Under the pieces are notes generated by a model, which was not told where the DNA came from, did no database searches, and saw only the letters and a program-made list of their open reading frames with translations. A stretch of DNA of 64,000 nt from Capsaspora owczarzaki ATCC 30864 (taxonomy: Eukaryota; Opisthokonta; Filasterea): the NCBI RefSeq assembly GCF_000151315.2, contig NW_011887306.1:127357-191356 (forward strand), read 5' to 3'. Shown here one piece after another: positions 37,201-47,925 of the stretch. The position numbers and the translations under genes are program-made. The stretch's first letter is position 1. Each line of letters begins with the position of its first letter.

Positions 37201-38476
37201 GACAGTCCCACGTCTCGGTGAGCGATTGCCTGATCGATTGGCGCCCCACTGCCCGACCTGCTTCTCGGATGCATTAGTCGGTCTACGGCCATCTGCTTCT
37301 GCTTCTGCACCAATGTCCACAGCTGGGTCTAATGTAGTTGCAGCAAGCACGCCGCCGCCCTCTCCAGCACGGTCGCGTCTCGTTCCTGACAGTGTCGCGA
37401 ATCGCTTCTTGTGCAAGGCGTGCCAATCGAGCTTTGAACCTTGGCTGAATCCCAGCGACACCGCGGATGTTGTTGTCGCCCAAACCAAGCGCCAGCTGCC
37501 TGGCATTGTGCAGCAGGTATTTGGAAGCACGCAACGGATCAAGCTGGCCGAACTACGCCGTCGCTCAATCCACCTCATTCGCACAACGGTGATCAACTCG
37601 AGTGTCGCCACCCGCGTCGAGTTTTACGATGTCGTCTCCGATCTGCTCGGCCGTGTCGCCCTTCTGTGGTCGTTTGATTTGGGCAACGTGACGCCAGCCA
37701 GTGTCAAGGACATTTGCGATGTGGTCGTTGGCAAGCAGGGCATGTTTTTCAGCCCCTCAAGCGCCACGCTGCGTGCTCGGATCGGCACAATCGGCGCGGT
37801 CTGGATGCTGCATCTCGAGAGTCTGTACGAGAAAACGCTGCGCATCGTCCTCGCAGGCATCCCTGGAATTGCGCGACCGCCTCAGCCGTCCGTGTATGTC
37901 GATTTTGCGACGCTGGCCGCTCACACAGCCGTCCTGGAAACTGTTGCCTTGCTCGCAGAGCCGATTCTCGAGCCGTGCTGGTCGTCCACGCAGCCGCTCC
38001 CTGTCGACGATGCCGCGCTGCTCCAGCCGCTCGAGTCACTTGCGCGGGAAATTCGCACCGTGCTGTCGAAAGCAAACCTGCCAGAGTCTGAGGCGATGCG
38101 CGCCATGCCAAACTACCTCGAGTATCAGATCCAGTCGCTCGGGCTGCAACTCGCCACCGGGCGCAAATCCCCCGATGCGTTTTCGGCTGCCATTCGCGTC
38201 ATCTTTGAGCAGGAACCAGTGCAGTTTTACTGGTGCTTCCTCGAGGTTATCGAACCGCTGATGCGACGCGCTCACCTCTATTGCGAGCCATCCCACCATC
38301 GCGTCAACCTCTCGCTCGCGGCCGAGTGCAACGATTTGCGATGTGTTGTTCGCCGCACTGCCCTCGCGCAAGGCGTCCTTCTCGTCGACGATTTGCTCTC
38401 GACCATCCCGCGCGAGCGTCAAGCGCTCTGGCAGCGTGTTGCCGAATTCCGTGCGCTGCTCGTCGGTGGCAGCTAA
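34271..38476 (+). CDS. Giant LRR / pseudo-Ras / GTPase protein G3, single exon
   Basis: 1401 aa, one exon, starting MSSNSRL then a poly-Asp run and a Gln/Pro linker. LRRs of ribonuclease-inhibitor type occupy ~residues 150-540 (IISIDLAGNPQIPASVLAEI; LAVVDFSDNPLSNAALPML; LRVLSLQQNGINGHAALLL; LCVLDLSRNQLTD). A decayed Ras-like domain follows (~residues 560-710: FLFVFSACDRRGYESV, LPVLIICDTSRRS). The second GTPase has canonical GLRNTGKSTL (~785) and DSPGLE (~827), but the expected (N/T/S)KxD position reads VLVSISPLS, so guanine specificity is doubtful. Two Cys pairs, HCPTCFSD (~992) and CKACQSS (~1048), look like one four-cysteine zinc ribbon. The rest is helical with no membrane segment. Unlike G1 and G2 it lacks introns. 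Directly downstream of R2, same strand. Confidence 0.85.
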   Translation: MSSNSRLDDDDDDDDQVFESLPAIDSNGADSDNTHCNTNHSAQKDDHVAAAQTESLASLVAAVPQPQPQPQPQPQRPASTGSMMALMSAASLPSSSLPSSFTDATTLKLVLTASADAEPLTRRLAWQIGEPSQSPFVQSVVVTNYGGRMNDAAVTLLAEAIQSRNIRCLDPERSNLTADGYPMETLAGQHPISHISIQHGAITALGARSLLSAAQVSPAIISIDLAGNPQIPASVLAEIASTCGFSYLCEWQLQLGSTGLHLNDSSVTSTMSAHQPLRVICCGGHFISRAGAAELALWLERWRWPADNRSQGASSSTHAGVALLLAGNNVDDGALAAFLSSSCAAPEASNVSAGVISLVSIASHFSPDVRPPAIPHLAHLAVVDFSDNPLSNAALPMLGKLVMVCGRTLTAFYLNACCLAMTDASGQPLHDLLEFLQTLSDHARKLRVLSLQQNGINGHAALLLINTCLRPELKKELCVLDLSRNQLTDMDYDRLAPALDQNTGLAVLLHDNPLDVFMDEPWIGRNVRAARAPEPVNSATVDSATSAEATVRIAMTWCQGPEAMYADSEIAAAIGLVTRVSAPTITRQGDTTFRDIVIQGVQCDSEAGAAPEQAPHGFLFVFSACDRRGYESVFDALLALRTSRSTAGTQLPVLIICDTSRRSHAGSASRRALVVREPEMRAFAASFQASYVYAPLDTTSSSLPDPINAQLRQLLRHSFSWRIGQTPGLSYTLARMRTVLRSSVHTPLNASSLLVQIRRQQHAAQVALYHELRLVSSLATRPVVLLCGLRNTGKSTLAATLAGLEHTPAPTRRFVIVDCAASGMTICDSPGLETDMFTIDHLTANLQSQLEIARHLSPAAVKDQYSEAEALIGGIHVLWYTVSADAVAERGGLSETDVAALTRLTRCTAATQLPALVLVSISPLSARYRAFSRFYFLFVKKLVVASLQLHDCQRFVTDVVPFIASDVPAFEDMRSSLTVPRLGERLPDRLAPHCPTCFSDALVGLRPSASASAPMSTAGSNVVAASTPPPSPARSRLVPDSVANRFLCKACQSSFEPWLNPSDTADVVVAQTKRQLPGIVQQVFGSTQRIKLAELRRRSIHLIRTTVINSSVATRVEFYDVVSDLLGRVALLWSFDLGNVTPASVKDICDVVVGKQGMFFSPSSATLRARIGTIGAVWMLHLESLYEKTLRIVLAGIPGIARPPQPSVYVDFATLAAHTAVLETVALLAEPILEPCWSSTQPLPVDDAALLQPLESLAREIRTVLSKANLPESEAMRAMPNYLEYQIQSLGLQLATGRKSPDAFSAAIRVIFEQEPVQFYWCFLEVIEPLMRRAHLYCEPSHHRVNLSLAAECNDLRCVVRRTALAQGVLLVDDLLSTIPRERQALWQRVAEFRALLVGGS

Positions 38477-38586
38477 AACAAAAAAGCAGCAGATCTGACG
38501 CTTTGAGGATTTCGCTCGATGCACACAATCAATATACTGTCTATTGTTATTTTTACTTTGCGAATCTGAGTTTTTTTGCAAGTTCA

Positions 38587-38589
<3 letters not shown>

Positions 38590-38636
<47 letters not shown>
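38590..38636. repeat. Poly-T tract of 47 bases
   Basis: An uninterrupted T run just upstream of the 38648 start codon. It could be part of the promoter or act as the pyrimidine tract of an unseen intron. No target duplication or body suggests a retroposed element. Confidence 0.95.
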
Positions 38637-38647
38637 CCGGAGTGAGA

Positions 38648-40577
38648 ATGCCTGAGGCTGGCTGGACTGTGCTGGCACGGGCGGTCATTCGAGCGCAGGC
38701 TGCGTTGGTCACGACGAGCACGGCGACACTGCTGCTGCTGTTGCTGCCTACCGCGAGTCCATCGAGGTGAGTTGAGGGAGAGAGTGGAGAGTGGAGAGAG
38801 AGAGAGTGAATGTACGAAGAGAGGTCAATGTCAGACCTCGCCCGAGGGTCATTTGGGGGAATCAAGAGTGTGGGTCGTTTGGAGTAGAAAGCGATTTGGG
38901 TGGATTGGGGGCTGGGGGGGGGGGTTGAGGGGCAGCGGAGGGACGAAGTGGAAGAGAACGGTCAAATTGGTAACAAAGTTAGATGGTTAAAAAACCGTGT
39001 ATCGTTACGGAAAGATAACTAATCGAGGCAACCGATTCCTACCATTTTATTGAGGATTTTTCTCACTGATTTTCTCACTGATTTTTGTTGACTGCTACCA
39101 CAGCTGCTGTCGTCGCCAGACCTCGCCACGCCAACATTGCTCAGCCAAGCACAGCGGGATCAATTGCAAGCCAAGATGCAGGTAACGTCCGGCAAACAAC
39201 GAGTCGTACCATTGCTACAATCTTCAATCTCACTCTGATACTCATACGCGACTACGACCGACCTCGCATCGCAGTTGTACCAAGACCGGATTGCCCAGAT
39301 TGAGGCCGCGCGATTGGCTGCCAATACGTCCAACTTGTATGGTGGATCGAGCTCTGGCATGAGCGGCGTTGCGAGCGGTGGCAGCCCACTCTCGTTGACT
39401 GGATTCTCAGCGAGCCCCATTGGCAGCGGACCCGTCGTCAACGACGAGACTTCGTTCTTCTCGTTGGACTTTCTGCTCGACTCGATTCCAAAAGGTGAGG
39501 CTCGGCGCTCTTTTTGTTGGCTGGCGTTGCATTCACGACGAGTTGATCGTTTTTGCGTCTTGTTCTTCTTGCTGTTGTCAGGCTCGTCACCCGACCCGCC
39601 GCCGCCGTCTCCGTTTCATCGACCATATTGGCTGATGAGGGTCCTGCTGCGCACCATGACGACCGGTGGTTATTTGACCCCGAAGCTGTATGCTTAGCGC
39701 TTTTTGAACCGTTCGTTTTCGCATTTCTCTCAAATCCTCACCTTCCTGCACTCTTTCTCCTTGAATGCAAACACAGCTACGTGCCACGTCAGGTGTGGTT
39801 CCAAACAGGTCTCAAGCTAACCAGTGTGTCGTCCAAGTTTATGAGTTGCGACACGGCGCTCATTTACCTGTTGAAGATGGACAAGGAGAATGTGAAGGAC
39901 CGAGGCAGCTGGAACAAGCTTGATAAGTGCGTTCAGCTCTCGGCGTTGTTGCGAGGACGTAGTGCAAAACAGGCTCCATTAACTTTGTTTGCTAATTTTG
40001 GATTCAGGGATCTCGACGAACTGTGCACGATTCTGGCCAAGGTTCAAAACAACCTCTCGCGCAAGTTGCCCTTCATTCCAGAATCGGATTTGAGTATTGA
40101 AGGCAGCAAACAACAAGGCGTTGTTGCAAAGGGCCTTGGCAGCATGATGGATGGTGTCGTGAAATCGGTAAATGCTCGTTCTCGTTCAGTGTCGCCAACC
40201 CTGCTCAAGGCTTTTGGTTTCCCCCACTTCTTAAACTGACCTTAAACTAACTGTCTCATTTCCTCCTTTGTTTGTTTGACTCGTCACGTTAGGTCTCGCG
40301 GGCAAAGCACAACATTCTGAAGGAAAAGATTGCAGACGACACAAAATACATTGACACGGTCATCCGGCTATTCGAGAAGGCGAGCTTCTTGGAAGACTGG
40401 CTGACTTTCTTTGAGGGGCAAGAGAACGAGCCAACAGCCGAGTCTATTCTGAACAAGCTCAAGCGCCTGGGCGACTTTCTGTACTTTGTGGTTTGCGCCT
40501 TTGTCATTCGTGACTTTGACATTTTGCTCCAGCGGTACATGAAAAAGCTGCGAACGTCCTTCCTTGAGTTTGAGTAG
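38648..40577 (+). CDS. Unrecognised seven-exon protein
   Basis: Exons 39104-39181, 39275-39494, 39582-39687, 39777-39926, 40008-40167 and 40293-40577 join in one open frame (about 333 codons). The first exon is uncertain: 38648-38766 has a good ATG and donor but its phase does not fit the next exon in the sensible frame, so an additional small exon or another start is likely. The protein has an Ala/Gln-rich coiled N-terminus (LLSQAQRDQLQAKMQLYQDRI), a Gly/Ser linker, then a conserved-looking helical domain (LYVPRQVWFQTGLKLTSV; LDELCTILAKVQNNLSRKL; ending FLYFVVCAFVIRDFDILLQR...). No membrane segment or catalytic motif. It looks like a conserved eukaryotic protein of a trafficking or scaffold kind, but I cannot name it. 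Confidence 0.6.
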
Positions 40578-40815
40578 TCCTTTGGTATGTTTTTGGTCTT
40601 GTTGCTTAATGTTGGGATGCCGGATTCGACGAGTGTGCAGTTTTCATTTCCATTTTTTTCTTCTCTTTGTCTGTTTGTGAATCTCTTTTGTTCTGAATTG
40701 TGTATCAATCAACATTTTTTAGTTGTGCGTTGGTTTCGTTGGGTTTTCATGACAATCAGACAGAATTTACTTGGATTAATGGTACAAAATGATAGAAACC
40801 AGATATCGAAGGCAT

Positions 40816-43800
40816 TTAATCGTCGGCATCGCGGCCACCACCGTTTCCGTAGCGGCCCTTTTTGCGCGATTCATTCTGGCCAATCTTCTCGAGGGCACGC
40901 TTGCGGCGGATCTTGTCGTACTTTTCACGTGTGTCCTGCTCGCCTTTTTGCTTCTCGGCGTGGCGAGCTTTGGACTCGCGCTGCTTGACGGCGCGTTTCT
41001 TGATGCGCTCGTTCTTGACCGTCTGCACTTGTTGCATGAGCGAGTACACCTTGCGCTCGATCGGCTCCATGACGACGGCGCGTTTCGTGAGGTACGACTT
41101 TTGCTGTCGCTCGGCGAGGAGCTTGGGTTTGGAGGCGTAAGGGAGCTCGGCCTGCAGAGCCTTCGGGATTTTGAGTGCGTTAAAGTGGCGTGCCACGCGC
41201 TCAACGGGCTGTGAATGAACGAGCGAAGAAGAGAAGGGGGAGGGGAAGGAGAAACAAGCCAGATCAAGGTGAGCCAGCAAGCCTCACGACAAGAAAAGCA
41301 GCACAACAACGCATCGCAAGACTAAACTACAAACCTTGTAGACAGAGTCGTTCTTGGTCGGAATTGGTACTTGCTCCTCGCGGCGAACCTGGCCAGTCGT
41401 GCGCATGCCCTTCCACGACGTCTTGTCACGCAACAACAGAGACGTCACCGGGTTGTACAATTGCACCATCTTGACAGGATACCAAGCGCGCAAAAAGATG
41501 ATGTCTGCAAGAGCAAAAGAACGAAGGGTTTCGAGATGAGTCGGAGGCACACATCACAAACACAACAAAACGTCAGATACACATACCACTCATCAAGATC
41601 TTGTCCTCAAAGGTCGCACGGAAGGCACCTTCAGGCTTCTGTGGGATTTGAGTTACAAAGGCAGGTAGGGTCATTCATTAGAACTCCATCAAACAAAAAT
41701 CAAAAACACATCACACCTTCTTGCAAGGAATCTTACAGGCAGGGCCTTCTTCACTTGACCGCGAATGCCAGACACGGATCGAATGGAGGCTCCCTCGAAC
41801 TTGGCCACTTCCAGGGCAGAGGTGAACATGTCCTTGATGAAGGCCGTGTTTTTGAAAATCTTGGTTGGGGTGCCGGACAATTTGAGCTTCTTGACGACAG
41901 TAAACGACTGGTCGACCTCAATGACAACGCCGGTGGCCGACACGCGGAACTGCGCTGTTGGGTCTGACACGGACTGCACGGCGAGGACACCGGTATTTGG
42001 CGGGACAATCGGGCCGTAGAGCGTCGCAGTGCAGTGCATGTGCAGAGGTGTGTACTTGAGCATGCGGTTGCGGCCGTTGTGGTCTTGAATCGAGTAGACG
42101 GGGACGGACTGGAAGCGGCGCCAGCCGACCGACAGGATGAGCGGATCGTTCGTCTTGAGAATCTTGCGGTACCAACGGTGCTTCTTCATGCGCACCTGCA
42201 TAAAGCCAATGTTTTCCTCGCTGTTGAGCAAGCCACCCAGCACGACAGGGAAGCGGGGATCAAAGTGCTCGACGAGCTCGGCGGGCATCCGCACAAACTC
42301 AATGCGGACGTAAAGGCCGGGACGGAAACCCTCGTACATGACACGCGTGTCGTCGTCGTCCTCTTCGAACTCTGCTCGGTTGAGCTGCTGCTGCTCATCC
42401 AGCGAGCGCTTCAGGTCGTCAAAGTGAGTCGACTCGTTGTTGTTGTTGCTGTTGCCAGGGCCGTTGGCGTCGGCGTCGTATTCACGATTGAATTCTGCCT
42501 TGGTCTGTTTCTTTCGCTCTGCGTTTGCACGACGCTCAGCATCGTTGTCGTCACCGTCGACATCCATAGCAACGTTGTCTTGGCCGTCTTCGTCGTCGTC
42601 GTCGTCGTTGTCGCCGTTCTCGTCTTGGTCGTCACCATCGCTGTCGCCCTCGGCCTTGGAAACACTCTTGCCGTGATACACCTTGCCCTCTTCGACATCC
42701 TCAAAGTCACCATACACCTCATCTGCATCTTGATCGATGGGGGTGACGCCGTTGGCACGAGCCAGCAGGGTGGCAGCGTCCTCGTCCTCGTCCCAGGCGC
42801 CAGTCACAAAGCGGTTGCGAATGCCCTCGCGGAAGTCCTTGTCGTCCCACTTGGCAATGTCTTCATCGTCAATGGCAAATCGCGACGAGTCGAACGAGTC
42901 GTCAATGCGCACACCAGAGCGTTTCGCGCGAATGGCAGCGAGGTTTTTGGACAGTTTGAACAGATTGTCGTCCGCATCGCGGTCGTCTTCTTCCTCGTCC
43001 GGGTTTTCCTCGTCTTCCTCGAAAATGGGTCGCCCGCCGAGCAGCTGTCGCACATTGGCACTGGTGCCGAGACCAGAGCCATACACCAGCGCCATGACAT
43101 TTCGCATGCGCTGGAGCTTGAACGCCTCTGCAGCTTTGCGGCTCAGGTCCTGCTTCCATCGCAGCAAACCTTGCTCAATGCCAAACGGATTGTTTGATGA
43201 AATGGCGCTTTCGAACGCACGCGTAGCACTCGCGACGGGAGCCGTTGAGGTTGAGGTGGGCTTGGCATTGGATTTGCCTGCTGGGGCGGCTTCCTCTTCT
43301 TCGTCAGAGTCCTCCTCCTCCTCCTCCTCGTCCATGTCTTCTTGGTCGTCGTCGTCGTCGTCGTCGTTCACACCAGTGTGCACCATGTCATCCTCGTCCG
43401 CGCTCAGCTCCTCCTCGCTACTCGCAAACGCCAGGTTCTCCTCCTGGTCGTCCGAATCAACAATGTCCTCGCGGTACACTGCAGGTTCTCGGCGAAGCAT
43501 TGTGCGGGGCTTTTTGGTTTGCTTGACATTGGCGCGCCGTGTGGGCGTGTCGTCTTCCGCATCGTCTTCTTCTTCGTCGTCGTCGTCGTCGTCCTCGTCG
43601 TCGTCTTCATCCTCGTCATTCTCATCGTCGTCGCCGTCGTCTTCGTCGTCATCGTCATCTTCATCGTCGTCGTCATCGTCGTCAAAAAGCGCTCGGCGAC
43701 GGGTGCGACCAGACTCGTCGGTCACGCGTGATTCCGCGGGTTTGCGAACTTTGCGAATGCGGGACTGGTGATTGGCTTCGTCGTCTTCGTCGTCGTCGAG

Positions 43801-44536
43801 ATCTTCGTCGTCGTCGAGATCATCATCGTCGTCGAGATCTTCATCGTCCTCGTCGTCTTCATCGTCATCGTCGTCTTCATCGACCTCGTCCTCGTCTTCA
43901 GCATGCTTCTTGCGAGCCTTCTGGGCATCGGCAAAAATGCTGCCAACCTCGGACGACTTGAGTGGTGCAGCGGACGAAAAGAGACGCAGCTCACTGTCAG
44001 CAAGGCGATCGTTCAGGGTGTGACGCGTCTTGATCAGGGAGGTGAGCATTTCCTCGCCATCTCCGCGGCGGGGTGCCTCCTCTTCCTCGGGCTCGGCGTC
44101 TTCATCGCTGTCGTCGCTGTTGTTTTCTTTCGATGGCTTGCTGTCTTGGTCGCGCTCCTCGTCGGCGATGGCATCAATGCGCGAACGGCTCGACGCGTTG
44201 CCGCCAATCTCGATGTAGACGGCATCCTTGTCGTACAAGACATCGCCGACATCCGACATGGGCGCGTACAGAAGGCGCTCCTTCTCGCTAAGTGTGCGCT
44301 TCTTGGACGCTCCTGGAGGGGGGCATGGGTCGGGCACGGCTGTGATTGAGTGCATGTAATAATCGCCGCAGCCGGCAATGTGGACCTTCATGCGAGGCTT
44401 GAGGTTGGTGCCGCGCACGTACCCGTACATGGTCACGTTACGGTCGCACTAAGTTTTAGCGAAATCGAGAGAGAGATGTCGTTTCGGAGGATGGTCAGTT
44501 TGGCAGCCCAACAAAAAACTCGCTTTTTTTTTCTCC

Positions 44537-44571
<35 letters not shown>

Positions 44572-45580
44572 ATCCTAGCGCTCCTGAACACATTTTTTCT
44601 TCTGCATTCACACCTACCTTGGGGTTTTCTCGTTTCAGTGCAGGATCAGTCAGGTCTTCGAAACGATCGGCAACGAGGTAGGGGTGCGTCGATCGCCAAA
44701 CCAGCGGCCGGAACTTCATCACGGCAATGAAGCGGCTGAGATTTTGGATTTCGTTCTTGACGTACTTGCCGTTGATGAGACCAGAGAGGTAGAAGAGCTT
44801 GGCACCTTGGTAAATTTCCGTCCAGAAGCGGTTTTTCAGCTTCTTCTTGATGGTGCGCAACTTTTTGTTGTTTCGGAAGCCGTCGAGATGGGTGAGGACG
44901 CCCATGACGCGAGGGAAGCCGTGCACTTGCAGAATGTTCAGGAACTCGAACGTTTCCATCTCAAAGCCAAAGCTGGCGTCGACGAGCAAGAGTGCCAGAT
45001 CGCAGACTTTGCCCAAGTCAATCATGCTGTTGAGGTCGTTGCTGCACTCGATGAATGTGATGCGCTTGTTCTTGCCGGCAACCACAGTGATGGGGCCCTT
45101 GACTTCGGCAATCGAGTGCTTTGTGTACCGCTTGACGAGCGATTTGATCAGCGTGGTTTTTCCCACGCGCGGCGGTCCAATGACTGCGACGACAATCGGC
45201 GGGGGCTCGACTGGAGTGCGATCCGGCATCGGCAGGTGCATCTTCTTGGACTGTGTGGAAGAGACAGAGAGAATGAGAGGTGTGAGTGTTGCGGCAAAAA
45301 ACAAACAACTCCCTGCCCTGCTCCAATTCCTCGCGTACATCGAGATCGAGCTTCCTTCGCTGAGCCTTCATGGCATAGACGCTTGACTGCATGATGAACG
45401 CCTTTGGGTTGCGCGTCTTGGACGGCAGCAGCTTCTTCTTCTTGCCGTCGCCGTCTCCGCCATGGCCATTGCTTGCATCTCCGCCTGCGTCGTTTCCGTG
45501 TGTTTCGTCAAAGTGCTCCTTGGATGAGCTCGAGACGTGCTTCTTGCTCTGAATCTTGCTCCTCCGATCCGCCTTGCGAC
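40816..45580 (-). CDS. BMS1: Ribosome biogenesis GTPase BMS1 (first exon not resolved)
   Basis: Exons in transcription order: 45580-45339, 45250-44618, 44448-41737, 41638-41587, 41504-41335, 41208-40816, all phase-consistent. The first listed exon begins in phase 1, so a short start exon lies upstream (45581-46440). BMS1 is a nucleolar GTPase needed for 40S subunit maturation, acting with RCL1 in the small-subunit processome. Visible: [21 protein letters not shown]-loop [67 protein letters not shown], then [16 protein letters not shown], a very long Asp/Glu tract, [10 protein letters not shown], and the C-terminal [14 protein letters not shown] / [14 protein letters not shown] / [15 protein letters not shown] blocks and a Lys/Arg tail. 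The acidic region is unusually long (roughly 43300-44150). Frames on the opposite strand are shadows of it. Confidence 0.93.
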
Positions 45581-46440
45581 CTAGAATGTCAACCCATCGT
45601 CAGTTCCAGTTCCCGTCCTCTCAGCCCTTCCCCCCCCCCCCAGCTTCCGGTGGTTGCTGCTGTTTGTTGCTGTTCGCGCTTCATCTGCATGTCGTGTTCA
45701 ATGTTCTTGTTCTTGTCTGTTTGACTTTTGTGTGTTTCCAATGCATCATCAATGGAGGGGGTGACCCATTCCATGTGGCTGGCCTTTTTGCCTCACTGCC
45801 ATTGCCATTGCCATTGCCATCGCCATTGCCATTGCTTTGTTGATCTCGTTCAATGCTCCGTCTCACTCACTGCATTTGCTCTCCCCTTCCTTGTCGCGCT
45901 CCAAATGACATTGCAGCCCCATCCCATCCCATCCCATCCCGACGCTCCCAATGTGAGACCATGTGGAAAAACGCTCTCAATGCACCCCCTCAGTCACTCT
46001 CACTCTCTTCTACTCACTCTCCCGCTCTCCACACACCTCACAACACAGCCTCATTTGAACACATCAACCCCATCGCACTGTCGTCTGTTGCGCTTCACTG
46101 GCGGTGTGTGCGTTGAGAGAGACGAGCGCTGTACTACGACGAGTCCACGAGGGTCCTCGCCCCTAGTAGCCAAACCCCGACCTCACCAACCCCGCTTCCC
46201 ACAACCCCAACCAAACCGATCAGATGCAAACTGCTCGTTTCAAGCTCGTGCTTTACCGGCTTGGCGCGCGCGGTGCTGCTTTGGCGCGCGATCGCCGTCC
46301 ATTGGTACAATAGAAAAAAAGAGTGAATACTGTACAGTACAACGATCAACCCAACACAAACTCAGTCTTAATACGAATAGTACTGGTAGTGTTGTTCATT
46401 ACAATCACAACGAGAGTGTGCTTTTGAACTGAACAACATC
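45581..46440. other. Divergent region between BMS1 and the 46441 gene
   Basis: Should contain the missing BMS1 start exon and both promoters. It shows a CCATTG hexamer repeat (about 45797-45836), a CCCAT repeat near 45920-45940, and CT-rich DNA around 46000-46040. No convincing exon was found by eye. Confidence 0.5.
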
Positions 46441-47670
46441 ATGTCGAGCACATCGACGCCGCAACAACCGCCGCCGACGACGACGACGGTGGGGCAGCCG
46501 GGTCGCCACAGCCGGAGCCCGCACGAGAGCCTCGGTGAGGTCTGCTGGGGCCGGTGGACGCGGACGCTGCTGGACGGGCAGAGCAACAACCCCGGGACGT
46601 GCCAGGGAATTCAGCTCGTGCAGCTGCCCAGCGAGGCCATGGCGGAGATGGCGCGCGACAACCCAATGCTGCTGGCTGAGCGTGGCATCTCGTGGAGCGA
46701 AGGCATGCGCGTCTACCAGATTGTGCCCGGGATGCCGTGGCCGGACGTTCGCGCGGGAAGATCCCCGATTGGCGCCAAGACTGCCAATGCCAATGCCAAT
46801 GCCAATGCCAATGCCAGTGCTGCTAATGCCAATGCTAGTCCAGCGAGAACTGCAGGCTCAATGACGACCACCACGACCTCAGTCAAGCAACACAATGGAG
46901 CGCTCGTAACAACGACGACGACCACCACAACGACCAATCCAGCGAAATCCTCCAAGACAAACGCCGAAGCACCGTCGTCCACCGCAGACCTCAAGCCCGT
47001 GCAAGGCCATGAACGAGTCTATGGAAGGCGGCAGTACTGCACGCAGTGTGGTCAATCCGAAGGCGCTCCTGCCATGGCCACCGGCTTGCAAATCGTCGTC
47101 GCAGGGAGTGAAGCAAGCTCAGCTCGAGCCTTGCTCGTCGACCCTGCTCCGGCTGAAGTGCTGCTCGCTGATGTCATGTTGCCCGCATTGGTGAATGGCG
47201 TGCGGCTTTCGCTCACCAGCGTGCACCCTCCAAAACCACCGCCAGTCCTGGGAGTCCCGACCCCGAAGGGATTTTCGATGCTGCACGTCAGCTGGCTCAA
47301 AGAACATCTCGGCCACCCAGAAACAGGCCTTGTCGACCTCACGGAGCAGGACGGACATCCATCACACACAGTGCAGCGTCCGAACGACCACGCCACCGCT
47401 CGAACGCAGTCGCTTCCGCCAATGTGGCCAGTGCCACAGCAAGAACGGCCTCAAGTCCCGTACGAGTCTCCGCTGAAACGCCTTCGCGACTTTCATCGCG
47501 CTGCGTGGGAGCATCACAAGCGGGCGATGGCAGAATGGCAAGTCATTGTGCCGAAACTGACAGACCGCATTTGGCAGGGCACAGATTGGAAGGTTGTGCT
47601 TCCGCGGCTGAGTGAAGGCGTGACAGCCATTGCTGAAGACATCTGGGATCGTGTTCGTTCTGGCAAATGA
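46441..47670 (+). CDS. Orphan 409-aa protein with a CxxC motif
   Basis: Single exon, clean ATG. The N-terminus is Pro/Thr-rich; ~residues 30-105 look folded (SLGEVCWGRWTRTLLDGQSN ... GISWSEGMRVYQIVPGMPWP). A hexanucleotide repeat encodes an Asn-Ala run (about 46786-46845), then a Thr-rich linker. One Cys pair (RQYCTQCGQSEG, ~residue 200) could bind metal. The second half is mixed, ending in a charged helical segment (LKRLRDFHRAAWEHHKRAMA). No signal peptide or membrane segment. I do not recognise a family. The long linker and hexamer repeat suggest fast evolution. Confidence 0.6.
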   Translation: MSSTSTPQQPPPTTTTVGQPGRHSRSPHESLGEVCWGRWTRTLLDGQSNNPGTCQGIQLVQLPSEAMAEMARDNPMLLAERGISWSEGMRVYQIVPGMPWPDVRAGRSPIGAKTANANANANANASAANANASPARTAGSMTTTTTSVKQHNGALVTTTTTTTTTNPAKSSKTNAEAPSSTADLKPVQGHERVYGRRQYCTQCGQSEGAPAMATGLQIVVAGSEASSARALLVDPAPAEVLLADVMLPALVNGVRLSLTSVHPPKPPPVLGVPTPKGFSMLHVSWLKEHLGHPETGLVDLTEQDGHPSHTVQRPNDHATARTQSLPPMWPVPQQERPQVPYESPLKRLRDFHRAAWEHHKRAMAEWQVIVPKLTDRIWQGTDWKVVLPRLSEGVTAIAEDIWDRVRSGK

Positions 47671-47925
47671 TTCAGCAACCAAACGTTATTGGTTGCGCAG
47701 TGTAGATTCGTTCTACGCATTGTAAAATATTGTGCACTAGCTCTCATAAAGACAAACAAAAGCATCGCTGTGTGGTGTTGTTCGTCCATCTACATTTGTA
47801 AATGCTTACTGTCTGCGCTTGGGCCAAAGCAAGTCGACGACACGATGTGTGCTATGTGCGCGCGATTGGATTTCAGTCATTTTTTTTTTTGTTTTATTGG
47901 TCAAAAACAGCTGCGCCCAGGCGCC

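Noticed and set aside
38590-38636. Poly-T as the tail of a retroposed sequence
   Set aside because: No element body or flanking duplication is visible; the tract may be promoter or splice-acceptor pyrimidines.
42034-44349. Several long plus-strand frames rich in Val or Ser
   Set aside because: Antisense shadows of the BMS1 acidic tract; no homology of their own.
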